Below, in pieces: positions 42,255 through 52,607 of a stretch of DNA of 64,000 bases. This DNA comes from Arthrobacter agilis. Lineage in GTDB: Bacteria; Actinomycetota; Actinomycetes; Actinomycetales; Micrococcaceae. A program made the position numbers and the translations under genes. Numbering within the stretch: position 1 is the stretch's first letter; each line of letters opens with the position of its first letter. A model generated the notes under the pieces. It had not been told where the DNA came from. It saw only the letters and a program-made list of their open reading frames with translations, and made no database searches. The stretch spans positions 62,001 to 126,000 of the forward strand of contig NZ_VHIM01000007.1 in the NCBI RefSeq assembly GCF_006494655.1. The letters run 5' to 3'.

Positions 42255-43802
42255 TCAGGCCGTGCGCGCGAGGACGTCCTCGACGTAGGCGAAGAGGGTC
42301 CGGACACCGACACCGGTGCCCGCCTTGGGCGTGTAGCCGTAGGGGGCGCCCTCGTTGAAGGCCGGTCCGGCGATGTCGAGGTGGGCCCAGGGGATCTTCT
42401 CGCCGTCGACCTGTCCCACGAACTCCCGCAGGAACACCGCCGCCGTCATCATGCCGCCGTTACGCTCACCGATGTTGGCGATGTCGGCGACCTGGGAGTC
42501 GAGGCTGGGGCGCAGTTCCTCCGGCAGGGGCATGGGCCAGAACTGCTCGCCCGCGCGGTCGGCGGCGGCCTTCACGGCATCGCGCACGCCGTCGTCGCCC
42601 ATCACTCCGGAGACGCGGGTGCCCAGCGCGATCATCTGCGCGCCGGTGAGCGTGGCGATGTCGATGATGGCGTCGGGGGACTCCTCGCTCGCTGCGACGA
42701 GCCCGTCGGCGAGGACCAGGCGGCCCTCGGCGTCGGTGTTGAGGACCTCGACGGTGCGGCCGCCGTAGATGGACAGGACGTCCTCGGGGCGCTGCGCGGT
42801 GCCGGACGGCATGTTCTCGGCCAGGCAGAGCCATGCCGTGACCTTCGCGGGGAGGCCCAGCTCGGCGACGGCGAGGAGGGTGGTGAGGACGACGGCGGCG
42901 CCGGCCATGTCGAGCTTCATGGTCTGCATGCCTGCGGCGGGCTTGAGCGAGAGTCCACCGGAGTCGAAGGTGATGCCCTTGCCGACAAGGGCGAGGTGCA
43001 CGGCGGACTTCGCGGGGGAGTATTCCACCTTGACCATGCGCGGCGGACGGGAGGAACCCTTGCCGACGCCGAGGATGCCGCCGTAGCCGTCCCGCTCGAG
43101 GCGCTTCTCGTCCATGACCGTGACCTTGACGGGAAGTCCCCGCGCGAGATCCTTCGCAGCCTGCGCGAAGGTCTCCGGGTAGAGGTGGCTCGGGGGCTGG
43201 TTGACGAGGGAGCGGGTGGCGTTCACGTTCTTGCCGAGGACGACGGCGCGTTTCAGCGCGGGTGCGAGCTCGGAGTCGTCCGCGGCCGGGGTGTGGACGA
43301 CGACGTTGCGCACGGCGGCGCGGTCCGTGGCGGGCGCAACGGTCCCGTCCGCCTTCATGCCCGACTTATGGCCCTCGTAGCTGTAGGCACCGAAGGCGGC
43401 TCCTTCGGCCACGGCTGCCGCTGCGGCGACGGTTGCGGCAGGCAGGGCGAGGACCACGGTGTCGAGGCCGGTCAGCTGGCGGACCGCTGCGCCCGCGGCG
43501 CGACGGAGGGTCTCCGGGGAGAGCATGGCGTCCGTCGTCTGCTGGCCGACCCCGGACAGGACGAGCGAATCGGCGCCCGTCTCGGGAAGGCCGGGGAGGC
43601 GGCGAACCTCGTCCGCGGCACCGGTGATGCCGAGGACCTGGAGGGAGTCTCCGAGCGCTCGTGCTGCCTTGGCCGGCAACGGGCTGTCGAGCAGGACGGG
43701 CCCGTCGATGCCCTTGGCGACCGCGATCACGAGCGCGTCGCTCGGAATCTTCTTCAGGTCCTTCGCGGAGGCTGTCAGGTGTAGTTCGGTCGTCTTGATC
43801 AC
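42255..43802 (-). CDS. pepA: Leucyl aminopeptidase (M17 family)
   Basis: Dizinc cytosolic aminopeptidase. The metal-binding and catalytic motifs are GKGITFDSGGLSLKP, KLDMAGAA and the M17 signature NTDAEGRLVLADGL, in a 515-residue protein of normal size. The N-terminal macro-like domain covers about residues 1-190. GTG 43802 is chosen because GAGGAGA lies 8 nt upstream; the frame extends much further upstream but without ribosome site or homology-like sequence. It corresponds to PepB (Rv2213) in the mycobacterial order and is divergent from the PAC2 gene. Confidence 0.94.
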   Translation of the reverse strand: MIKTTELHLTASAKDLKKIPSDALVIAVAKGIDGPVLLDSPLPAKAARALGDSLQVLGITGAADEVRRLPGLPETGADSLVLSGVGQQTTDAMLSPETLRRAAGAAVRQLTGLDTVVLALPAATVAAAAAVAEGAAFGAYSYEGHKSGMKADGTVAPATDRAAVRNVVVHTPAADDSELAPALKRAVVLGKNVNATRSLVNQPPSHLYPETFAQAAKDLARGLPVKVTVMDEKRLERDGYGGILGVGKGSSRPPRMVKVEYSPAKSAVHLALVGKGITFDSGGLSLKPAAGMQTMKLDMAGAAVVLTTLLAVAELGLPAKVTAWLCLAENMPSGTAQRPEDVLSIYGGRTVEVLNTDAEGRLVLADGLVAASEESPDAIIDIATLTGAQMIALGTRVSGVMGDDGVRDAVKAAADRAGEQFWPMPLPEELRPSLDSQVADIANIGERNGGMMTAAVFLREFVGQVDGEKIPWAHLDIAGPAFNEGAPYGYTPKAGTGVGVRTLFAYVEDVLARTA

Positions 43803-44084
43803 GGAATATGTCTCCTCGTGTCCGGATGGTTGTCCAGATGCTGCGTCACTCGTGGTGGGTCCGTCGCGGTCCGGTATCTGGTGGTGCCGGACCTCCCTGA
43901 CGATCGTAGTCTCTGCTCCGCCACCGGCCCGTCCGGTCCACAGGGAGCACGGGAGACGCAGAATGCGCGGCCGGGCCCGGGGGGAGGTTCGGGGGAGGTC
44001 CGGGAAGATGCAGGTGAGGTGGCTGCCGGAATGAAGCCGGCGCACGCGGCGTTGAACACTGCAGGACGAACCGCAAGGAGAACC

Positions 44085-45131
44085 ATGCTGGATCCACGAA
44101 CCCTGTACAACATCAACACCGAGGTGTTCAACGACGCCGGGACGAAGGGGCTGCCCCTCGTCATGAGCCTGACGGGCTTCATGGACGCCGGGCAGGTCGT
44201 GTCCCAGGTCAGTGAGGAGCTTCTCGAAGTCCTCGACCATGAACTCGTGGCCGAGTTCGACGCCGATCAGCTCATGGACTATCGCAGCAGGCGCCCGAGG
44301 GTCACCTTCGTCGAGGACCATCTGACCGATTACCAGCCGCACAGACTCGAACTGCACCGCCTGCACGACGGACTGGGCGAGCCGTTCCTGTTCCTCACAG
44401 GTCTCGAGCCCGATCTGCAGTGGGAGCGCTTCGCGAGCGCCGTCGTCGGGCTCGTCGCCGACCTCGAGGTCCCGCTCATCTCGTGGGTTCACGCCATCCC
44501 CATGCCGGTTCCGCACACCCGGCCGATCGGTGTGACGATGCACGGCAACCGCCCGGACCTCATCGACGGCATGAGTGCCTGGCGACCGACAGCCGAGTTC
44601 CAGGCGTCCATCGGCCACATCCTGGAGATGCGCCTCATCGAGGCGGGCGACGACGTCGTCGGCCACGCCATCCATGTCCCGCACTACCTCGCGGAGGCCG
44701 AGTACCCGCCCGCCGCCGTTGCCGGCCTCGAATACCTGGGCGCGTCCGCACGGCTCGTGCTGCCCACGGACCGGCTGCGGGAGACAGGGCGCGACGTCGA
44801 ACGCCAGATCGCCCGCCAGGTCGGCAACTCGGCCGAGGTGCAGTCGGTGGTGTCATCCCTGGAACAGCGTTACGACGAGTACGCGGAAGGTGCTGAGCGC
44901 CGATCGCTGCTGGTCAAGGAGAACAGCGAACTCGCGAGTGCCGACGAGCTCGGCGCGGCCGTGGAGGCGTATCTCGCCAGTCCTCAGGCCGAGGAGGAAT
45001 CTACCCACCTGTGGGACACCGAGTTCCTCAATCCGCCGGCGGTCCGTGACGACGGGACCGGGCCCCGGCCGGATCCAACCACCGGACCGGAGGCGACGGA
45101 CGACGGGACGTCCGGACAGCGTCCAGCCTGA
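44085..45131 (+). CDS. PAC2-family protein (proteasome assembly chaperone-like)
   Basis: 348 residues of the actinobacterial PAC2 family. LVMSLTGFMDAGQVVSQVSEELLE near the start, the ATP-grasp-neighbour-like FLFLTGLEPDLQWERF in the middle, HAIPMPVPHTRPIGVTMHG and VVGHAIHVPHYLAEAEYPPAA are characteristic. The C-terminus is an acidic, disordered tail. Despite the name, a link to the proteasome is not proven and no proteasome gene is nearby. AAGGAG 5 nt before ATG 44085 fixes the start. A strong terminator follows. Confidence 0.9.
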   Translation: MLDPRTLYNINTEVFNDAGTKGLPLVMSLTGFMDAGQVVSQVSEELLEVLDHELVAEFDADQLMDYRSRRPRVTFVEDHLTDYQPHRLELHRLHDGLGEPFLFLTGLEPDLQWERFASAVVGLVADLEVPLISWVHAIPMPVPHTRPIGVTMHGNRPDLIDGMSAWRPTAEFQASIGHILEMRLIEAGDDVVGHAIHVPHYLAEAEYPPAAVAGLEYLGASARLVLPTDRLRETGRDVERQIARQVGNSAEVQSVVSSLEQRYDEYAEGAERRSLLVKENSELASADELGAAVEAYLASPQAEEESTHLWDTEFLNPPAVRDDGTGPRPDPTTGPEATDDGTSGQRPA

Positions 45132-45214
45132 TCGCCCGTCGGGCCCGTTGACCCGTCCGGCCTGACCGCCCGACCGGCCGGTGCAGCCCGGACGGCTGCC
45201 GTGCGCCGGCCCAG

Positions 45215-45253
45215 GAGAAAGCCCACCCGTCCCGCCGACGGGTGGGCTTTCTC
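45215..45253 (+). terminator. 17-bp hairpin terminator after the PAC2 gene
   Basis: GAGAAAGCCCACCCGTC (45215-45231) pairs with 45237-45253 around a 5-nt loop. CTTTCTCATA follows, the nearest to a T-rich tail seen in this window. Confidence 0.85.
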
Positions 45254-45299
45254 ATACCTGTTCCGGCAGGCCCCGGGCACGGCGGACGCGGCGTCACGG

Positions 45300-45305
45300 G
45301 ATAAT
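45300..45305 (+). promoter_or_regulatory. -10 element GATAAT of the MFS gene
   Basis: GATAAT is one base from TATAAT and ends six bases before GTG 45312, the leaderless spacing. Confidence 0.6.
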
Positions 45306-45311
45306 GAACTG

Positions 45312-46652
45312 GTGATTTCTTCGAAGGCGGGCCTGGTCTGGGGGGCAGGAGTGGCGGCCTACCTCGTCGCGGTGACCCAGCGCACCACCTTCGGGGTGGC
45401 AGGTCTCGAGGCGACGGACAGGTTCGGGGCCACCGCGTCCCAGCTGTCCGTGTTCACGGTGGTCCAGCTGCTCGTGTATGCCGGGCTCCAGGTGCCCGTG
45501 GGCGTCCTGGTGGATCGATGGGGTCCTCGTGCGCTCATCGTCGCGGGCGGCGTGCTGATGGCGGTCGGCCAGACGCAACTGGCGTTCGCCGACTCCGTGG
45601 GAGCCGGGATCGTAGGACGGCTGCTCGTAGGAGCCGGTGATGCGACCACCTTCATCAGCGTCCTGCGCCTCCTGCCCGCCTGGTTCGAGCCGCGCCGCAT
45701 TCCCGTCCTCACACAGTGGACCGGCATCATCGGCCAACTCGGGCAGGTGGTGTCGGTGATCCCGTTCGTCGCGCTGCTGTCGACCTTCGGCTGGCAGCCG
45801 GCCTTCCTGTCCGCGGCGGCGCTGTCCGTGCTCGCCGTCGTGCTCGCCCTGACCGTCATCCGCGATTCGCCGGTGCCCGGGACGGAACGATCCTCACAGA
45901 CGCTCAGGGAGACCGGCACGTCGCTCGCGGAGGCATGGAAGCAGCCCGGCACCCGGCTGGGGCTGTGGTCGCACTTCACCATCCAGTTCCCGGGAACGGT
46001 GTTCGTCCTCATGTGGGGCTACCCGTACCTGGTCCGTGCGGAGAAGGTCGGAGAGGGCGCCGCGTCGGCGCTGATGACGCTGTTCGTCGCCGTCGGAATA
46101 GCCTGCGGGCCGCTCCTCGGGCGGTACGTGGGGCGGCATCCGCTGCGGCGGTCCACGATGGTGCTCGGCATCGCGGGGCTCATGGCGACTGCCTGGCTTG
46201 CCGTGCTGCTGTACCCGGGGCCTGCTCCTCTGCCGCTGCTGACGCTGCTCGTGGTGGCGCTCGCGATCGGCGGGCCGGGGTCCATGATCGCCTTCGACTT
46301 CGCACGCACCTTCAACCCCGCAGCCCGTATGGGAACCGCGACGGGCATCGTCAACATCGGTGGCTTCATGGCGTCGCTCATGACCATGTTCGTGATAGGA
46401 GTGGTCCTCGATCTCCTCCTGAGCAGCGGATTCTCCGGAGGGGACCTCTACGCCCTGGCGTCCTTCCGCCTCGCCATGGCCGTCCAGCTCGTCGTCCTGG
46501 CCACCGGTGCGACGGCGGTGGTCATTGCTCGTCGGCGCGTCCGACGACGCATGGCCGAGCAGGGGGTGGTCGTCCCGCCGCTCAGGGAGGCGCTCGCCCG
46601 GGAACGACGCCGACGACGGGCAGCGAGATCCGCTCGGAAGAGCGCGGACTGA
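45312..46652 (+). CDS. MFS transporter
   Basis: 446-residue major facilitator protein with twelve hydrophobic segments. The loop-2/3 signature VGVLVDRWGPRALIVAGG is present (about residues 65-82). ATDRFGATASQLSVFTVVQ, the loop WFEPRRIPVLTQWTGIIGQLGQ and FDFARTFNPAARMGTATGIVNIGG resemble nitrate/nitrite-porter-like and other NarK-related actinobacterial MFS proteins, but the substrate cannot be assigned. A basic Arg-rich tail ends the protein. GTG 45312 is chosen because the -10 hexamer lies directly before it. Confidence 0.88.
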   Translation: MISSKAGLVWGAGVAAYLVAVTQRTTFGVAGLEATDRFGATASQLSVFTVVQLLVYAGLQVPVGVLVDRWGPRALIVAGGVLMAVGQTQLAFADSVGAGIVGRLLVGAGDATTFISVLRLLPAWFEPRRIPVLTQWTGIIGQLGQVVSVIPFVALLSTFGWQPAFLSAAALSVLAVVLALTVIRDSPVPGTERSSQTLRETGTSLAEAWKQPGTRLGLWSHFTIQFPGTVFVLMWGYPYLVRAEKVGEGAASALMTLFVAVGIACGPLLGRYVGRHPLRRSTMVLGIAGLMATAWLAVLLYPGPAPLPLLTLLVVALAIGGPGSMIAFDFARTFNPAARMGTATGIVNIGGFMASLMTMFVIGVVLDLLLSSGFSGGDLYALASFRLAMAVQLVVLATGATAVVIARRRVRRRMAEQGVVVPPLREALARERRRRRAARSARKSAD

Positions 46653-46747
46653 GTTCTGCGTGGCGCGCGGCCGCGGAGCGTACCGTGGGCCGTGCCGCGC
46701 CCGTGGCGTCCGAGACGCTCCTGGCGGCGAAGCCGACTGTGCCGGGT

Positions 46748-46756
46748 TTGTCCACA
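46748..46756 (+). other. single consensus DnaA box
   Basis: TTGTCCACA matches the high-GC actinobacterial DnaA box exactly. It is alone, in the 154-nt gap between the MFS and DUF4192 genes. With no cluster around it, it could be a chance match or a DnaA titration or regulatory site. Confidence 0.4.
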
Positions 46757-46806
46757 TAGCCGGCGTCGCCCCGGCCGCACGCCGGACGGGCCGACAGGCT
46801 GGTTCC

Positions 46807-48183
46807 ATGTCCTCCTTCTCCAGCCCCTCGCCGGGACCCTCCAGCTCCCCGCCCTTCTCCGTCGCATCGCCGGCAGACATCCTCTCCTACGTCCCTCATG
46901 CCCTCGGTTTCCTGCCGCGCGAGAGCCTGGTGCTGCTCACCATGTCGGGCAGGCGCTTGGGGGCCACCCTCCGGGTTGATCTGCCGCCCGACGACGCTGA
47001 TCCTCTCGCCTTCACCAGAGGACTGCTGTCCTTCCTCGAGGGGGACGCCGGGGCGGACGGGGCACTTCTGATCGTGTACAGCAGACAGGTCTGGCACCCC
47101 TCGACCCCGCCACCCCACCAGGCACTGATCAGCGCGCTCGGTGCCGTTCTCGGGAGTGCAGGCCTCACGGTCCTCGACGGCTGGTTCGTCTCCGACACCG
47201 CATGGCGTGACTATTTCTGCGACGACCAGGACTGCTGCAGCTGGCCGGGCCGTCCGTTGGACGCGGTGACCGACAGCGCCCTGAACGCCGAACTCGTCTT
47301 CGGTGGCAGCGCCGTCGATGCCTCCGCGCCGGCGGCCGTCGAGCGTCAGGTTCCCGCTGTCGGCGCGGGCTCCCACCCCTTACCCCCGGAGCACGCGGAG
47401 ATCCGTTCGGCCCGGGCATCCTTCGCCGCCTCATGCCGCGACCTCTGGACGGAGGAGCGGCAGTTTCACGCGACGTCCGCCCTGTGGGACGCCGTCCTCG
47501 AGGGCACGCTCGATCCCGACGCGCTGCCCGAGGTGGCAGGTTTCCTGCTGGCGAGTGTGGAATCGCGGACGGTGCGCGACTTCCTCCTGGCCAGTGCCTG
47601 CCTCGGATCCGATGCTGCACTCGCCGGCGCCATGGAATGCTCCCTCCTGCACCCCCGAGCCGTCCGCGCGGACGCGGCCGCCGAACGCGGCGGCGAGGAC
47701 CCTTGCCCGTCGTTCGTGCTTCCCGGAGGCGCCCCGCCGCAGGTGCTGTGGTCGGTCGGCCGGACGACGGCGGCGTCGGGGCGCACGGCGCCCTCGTCCA
47801 CCAACGGATCGGCAGTGGCGGGCGGGAGGGACCGCGCCCTCCAGTTCGCCGATGTCCTGGCGGGACAGTTCACCGGATACATCATGTGGTCCAGGGTCGA
47901 TGCGATGTCGGATGTCCTCGGCGGTCTGGTCGCCGCGGCGGAGGGGGAATCACGGGCCGCGGTCCTCACGATGTCCGGATGGTTCGAGTACGCCCGGGGG
48001 CGGGGATCGAGGGCAGCGGTGTTCCTCGACGCGGCCGAGCGGGCAGTACCCGGCTACCGGCTTGCACGTCTCCTCCATGAACTGCTGCGTCGTGGGGGAC
48101 TCCCGGAGTGGGCGAGGACGCGGGCGACGGCGTGGACCGCGGACCCGGCGACAGCAGGGCGGCAACCGCGGCGAGCGGGGTGA
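46807..48183 (+). CDS. DUF4192 family protein
   Basis: 458 residues, soluble. The N-terminal DUF4192 signature is SPADILSYVPHALGFLPRESLVLLTMSGRRLGATLRVDLPP; AWRDYFCDDQDCCSWPG with three cysteines follows near 138-146. The C-terminal half (LAGMECSLL..., AVLTMSGWFEYARGRGSRAAVFLDAAERAVPGYRLARLLHELL) looks helical, TPR-like. The family is restricted to actinobacteria, of unknown function, and often lies near sigA as here. The ATG has no clear ribosome site; CAGGCT six bases upstream could be a weak -10 element. Confidence 0.87.
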   Translation: MSSFSSPSPGPSSSPPFSVASPADILSYVPHALGFLPRESLVLLTMSGRRLGATLRVDLPPDDADPLAFTRGLLSFLEGDAGADGALLIVYSRQVWHPSTPPPHQALISALGAVLGSAGLTVLDGWFVSDTAWRDYFCDDQDCCSWPGRPLDAVTDSALNAELVFGGSAVDASAPAAVERQVPAVGAGSHPLPPEHAEIRSARASFAASCRDLWTEERQFHATSALWDAVLEGTLDPDALPEVAGFLLASVESRTVRDFLLASACLGSDAALAGAMECSLLHPRAVRADAAAERGGEDPCPSFVLPGGAPPQVLWSVGRTTAASGRTAPSSTNGSAVAGGRDRALQFADVLAGQFTGYIMWSRVDAMSDVLGGLVAAAEGESRAAVLTMSGWFEYARGRGSRAAVFLDAAERAVPGYRLARLLHELLRRGGLPEWARTRATAWTADPATAGRQPRRAG

Positions 48184-48487
48184 TCGAGGGGTGCTCCGGA
48201 CCGGCGGATCGGCAAGGGCGGCAGGTATGCCCAGATTTCCGGCGGGACCAAAGGGCGTGAGACAATCGAGGTTGAGACCCGGTTGGGTCCGTGCACCAGC
48301 ACTCTCCGAGCATGACCGGACAGACGACGCCGAAAGGCCGCCGACCCCGGGAATAGCAAGGCCGGCTGGACCGTTCCCTAGGGAATCGGCCCGGCCTGGT
48401 TCGTCTGGTACTGAGCACGGACTTGACAGGGTCATAGTGGTGTTGTCCGTCTGATGACATCACACATCGCCGTACGAAAGGTTTTCT
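48184..48487. other. 304-nt gap before the primary sigma factor gene
   Basis: Holds an imperfect hairpin (48360-48396, outer GGCCGG/CCGGCC and inner TTCCC/GGGAA) that may end the DUF4192 transcript. TTGACA at 48423-48428 could be a -35 element, but no convincing -10 follows at 16-18 nt. A GAAAGG ribosome site precedes the sigma factor GTG. I see no gene. Confidence 0.5.
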
Positions 48488-49699
<1,212 letters not shown>

Positions 49700-49738
49700 T
49701 GTACTGCGTCCGGGCCTGACACTCTCCTCAGCTCCTGA

Positions 49739-49773
49739 CATGAGGGCCTTCCCCGACGGGGGAGGCCCTCATG
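49739..49773 (+). terminator. hairpin terminator after sigA
   Basis: CATGAGGGCCT (49739-49749) pairs with AGGCCCTCATG (49763-49773), and the stem continues inward through CCCC/GGGG. Confidence 0.8.
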
Positions 49774-49863
49774 CCGTCCGACGGCGGGTTGGATCCCGGT
49801 GCCCCGCCCCGTCGCCACCGGCAGCGTCCTGGTTGCCGGACCCGGGTCGGGTATCGACACGTA

Positions 49864-49904
49864 CACGAACAGGGCCCCCTCCGGCGGAGGGAACCCTGTT
49901 CGTG
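49864..49904. terminator. second hairpin between sigA and the DUF7455 gene
   Basis: CACGAACAGGG (49864-49874) pairs with CCCTGTTCGTG (49894-49904), enclosing a second perfect CCCTCCG/CGGAGGG stem. It lies 67 nt past the minus-strand gene stop and probably terminates it, as well as any readthrough from sigA. Confidence 0.75.
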
Positions 49905-49970
49905 GTCCTGCATATGGGCGCCTGTACACGGGGCGCCGTCTAGGTCGTGTGAGCGGTGGTGTCCCGCCTG

Positions 49971-50192
49971 TCAGTCGGCCGCGACCGCGGGCTTCTCGTG
50001 AAGCCTCTGGGTCTCGTCCTGCCACTCAGAGGTGAGCGGCTTCAGGTTGGCTTCGACGGCGCGCGCGTGGTGCCCGCAGAACAGAAGCTCTCCACCGGAG
50101 GACTGAAGGACTGCCCGCACGTAAGCCTGGGCGCCGCAACGGTCGCAGCGGTCCAGGGCAGTGAGCTCGCGAGTTGCTACTGCAGTGGTCAT
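49971..50192 (-). CDS. DUF7455 small zinc-ribbon-like protein
   Basis: 73 residues reading MTTAVATRELTALDRCDRCG at the start. CDRCGAQAYV...LLFCGHHARAVEANL provides Cys-x2-Cys and Cys-x-His-His, a plausible zinc site. It matches the small actinobacterial proteins annotated DUF7455, which nearly always sit between sigA and parE; the function is unknown. GAGGAGG precedes the ATG by 5 nt. A TGGTTATAT extended -10-like sequence lies upstream on the minus strand. Confidence 0.85.
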   Translation of the reverse strand: MTTAVATRELTALDRCDRCGAQAYVRAVLQSSGGELLFCGHHARAVEANLKPLTSEWQDETQRLHEKPAVAAD

Positions 50193-50463
50193 GATTGCCT
50201 CCTCATGTGGATCGTGTACTCATATAACCACTATTCGTCGCCGCGCCTTCCCAGGCTGGGCCGGCTTTCGCTCCGGGCGTACCAGGGGGTAGGGAGGGCG
50301 GCGCGGGCCCACCCGTTCCGCGGACGGTGCGCCCGGCGCCCCGCCTTCCGCCCAGTCCGTGCCCGCCTCCCGCGGAGTGTCCGTCGGCCGTAATAAACTG
50401 GGAATACCCACAATCCTCCTGACGCTCTGTCCTGGATCGTGCCCGATCCGCCTAGGAGACCCC

Positions 50464-52572
50464 GTGACACCCCCGAGCTCGGACTACACCGCCCGCCACC
50501 TCTCGGTCCTGGAGGGCCTCGAGGCCGTCCGCAAGCGCCCCGGGATGTACATCGGGTCCACCGACTCGCGAGGCCTGATGCACTGCCTGTGGGAGATCAT
50601 CGACAACTCCGTCGACGAGGCGCTGGCCGGATACGGGCAGAGCATCACGGTGATCCTGCACGCGGACGGGTCCGTCGAGATCCATGACGACGGCCGCGGG
50701 GTCCCCGTGGACATCGAACCGAAGACCGGCCTGACCGGGGTGGAGGTGGTGTTCACGAAGCTTCATGCCGGAGGCAAGTTCGGCGGCGGCTCCTACACGG
50801 CGTCCGGCGGGCTGCACGGTGTCGGGGCGAGTGTCGTCAACGCCCTGTCCTCCCGGCTGGACGTCTTCGTGGACCGGGGAAGCAAGACCTACGCGATGTC
50901 CTTCCGTCGCGGCGAGCCAGGCGTCTTCAAGGATGCGAGGACGCCGGCGCCGACGTCACCCTTCGAGCCCTTCCTCGACGGTTCGCGGCTCGAGGTCGTG
51001 GGGACGGCCAAGCGCGGTGTGACAGGTACGCGTATCCGGTACTGGGCGGATCGCCAGATCTTCACGCCGGACGCAGCCTTCTCCTACGAGGAACTCCAGA
51101 CGAGGGCGCGCCAGACGTCGTTCCTCGTACCCGGGCTGCGCATCACGCTCCGGGACGAGCGGAAGATGCCGGGCACACCGGGGGAGTCCGGGCCGGTCGA
51201 GGAGGTCTTCCAGCACGACGGTGGAATCTCCGAGTACGCCGAATTCCTGGCTCTCGACGCCGCGGTGACGGACGTGTGGCGCATCCAGGGTTCGGGGCGC
51301 TTCAAGGAATCCGTGCCGGTCCTCGACGATCGCGGCCACAGCCGGATGGCGGAGGTGGAGCGTGACTGCGATGTCGACATCGCGCTGCGCTGGGGTATCG
51401 GCTACGAGACCACGATCCGCAGCTACGTGAACATCATCGCGACGCCGAAGGGCGGCACGCATCAGAGCGGATTCGAGCAGGCGCTGCTGAAGACCTTCCG
51501 CAAGGTGATCGGCGACAACGCCCGCAAGCTGAAGGCGGGAAGCGACAAGATCGAGAAGGACGATGTCTTCGCAGGACTCACCGCGGTCCTCACCGTCCGG
51601 CTGGCCGAACCCCAGTTCGAGGGGCAGACGAAGGAGATCCTCGGCACCTCCGCCGTGAAGGCCATCGTGACCCGGGTCGTGGAGAAGGAGTTGCAGGCGC
51701 GGTTGACCTCGACGGCGCGCAACGACAAGGCGCAGTCGACGCTCCTGCTGGAGAAGGTCGTCGCGGAGATGCGATCGCGGATCTCCGCGCGGGTCCACAA
51801 GGAGACCCAGCGGCGGAAGAACGCCCTCGAGACCTCGACCATGCCGGCGAAGCTCGCGGATTGCAGGATCGACGACCCCGAGCGTTCCGAGCTGTTCATC
51901 GTCGAGGGTGACAGCGCCCTCGGGACGGCCAAGAACGCCCGGTCCTCCGACTACCAGGCGCTCCTGCCGATCCGCGGCAAGATCCTCAACGTCCAGAAGG
52001 CGTCCGTGGGAGACATGCTCTCCAACGCCGAGTGCGCGGCGCTCATCCAGGTGATCGGGGCCGGCTCGGGGCGTAGCTTCCAGCTGGACGCCCGGCGCTA
52101 CGGCAAGGTGATCCTGATGACCGACGCCGATGTCGACGGCGCGCACATCCGCACGCTGCTGCTGACCCTGTTCTTCCGGTACATGCGGCCACTGGTCGAC
52201 GCTGGGCGTGTCTACGCCGCTGTCCCGCCGCTCCACCGGGTCGAGGTCATCACTGGCGGCTCCAAGGCCAACGAAATGATCTACACCTATTCCGAGGCCG
52301 AGCTGAACCGCCTCCTGGCGGCCATGGAGAAGCAGGGCAAGCGGTACAAGTCGCCGATCCAGCGCTACAAGGGCCTGGGGGAGATGGACGCGGACCAGCT
52401 CGCCGAGACCACGATGGATCCGCGACACAGGACCTTGCGGCGCGTGCGTATCCAGGAGGCCGAATCAGCCGAGCGGGTGTTCAATCTCCTCATGGGCAGC
52501 GACGTCGCTCCGCGGAAGGACTTCATCGTGGCCGGCGCGGCGTCCCTCGACCGGGACCGTATCGACGCCTGA
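50464..52572 (+). CDS. parE: DNA topoisomerase IV subunit B (ParE/GyrB family)
   Basis: ATPase subunit of a type IIA topoisomerase. A GHKL ATPase domain (EIIDNSVDEALAGYG near residue 40, GRGVPVDI, GGLHGVGASVVNALS near 115) is followed by the transducer domain. The TOPRIM motifs are EGDSALGTAK (about 482) and DADVDGAHI (about 558), with the C-terminal QRYKGLGEMDADQL. It has 702 residues. GTG 50464 with AGGAGA is preferred to an ATG 35 codons earlier that precedes the ribosome site. The partner parC lies 9 kb away; location next to sigA distinguishes it from gyrB near dnaA. Confidence 0.93.
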   Translation: MTPPSSDYTARHLSVLEGLEAVRKRPGMYIGSTDSRGLMHCLWEIIDNSVDEALAGYGQSITVILHADGSVEIHDDGRGVPVDIEPKTGLTGVEVVFTKLHAGGKFGGGSYTASGGLHGVGASVVNALSSRLDVFVDRGSKTYAMSFRRGEPGVFKDARTPAPTSPFEPFLDGSRLEVVGTAKRGVTGTRIRYWADRQIFTPDAAFSYEELQTRARQTSFLVPGLRITLRDERKMPGTPGESGPVEEVFQHDGGISEYAEFLALDAAVTDVWRIQGSGRFKESVPVLDDRGHSRMAEVERDCDVDIALRWGIGYETTIRSYVNIIATPKGGTHQSGFEQALLKTFRKVIGDNARKLKAGSDKIEKDDVFAGLTAVLTVRLAEPQFEGQTKEILGTSAVKAIVTRVVEKELQARLTSTARNDKAQSTLLLEKVVAEMRSRISARVHKETQRRKNALETSTMPAKLADCRIDDPERSELFIVEGDSALGTAKNARSSDYQALLPIRGKILNVQKASVGDMLSNAECAALIQVIGAGSGRSFQLDARRYGKVILMTDADVDGAHIRTLLLTLFFRYMRPLVDAGRVYAAVPPLHRVEVITGGSKANEMIYTYSEAELNRLLAAMEKQGKRYKSPIQRYKGLGEMDADQLAETTMDPRHRTLRRVRIQEAESAERVFNLLMGSDVAPRKDFIVAGAASLDRDRIDA

Positions 52573-52607
52573 CCCGTGCTGCCCGCACGCGGCGGATCGG
52601 GCGGCTG

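Noticed and set aside
40568-42358. 596-codon plus-strand frame over lpd
   Set aside because: Antisense to a certain lpd gene, Asp/Val/Leu/Arg-rich filler sequence.
48423-48450. sigA promoter with TTGACA and a consensus -10
   Set aside because: TTGACA is clear, but no TANNNT lies 16-18 nt downstream; CATAGT is too close. Mentioned only in the gap description.
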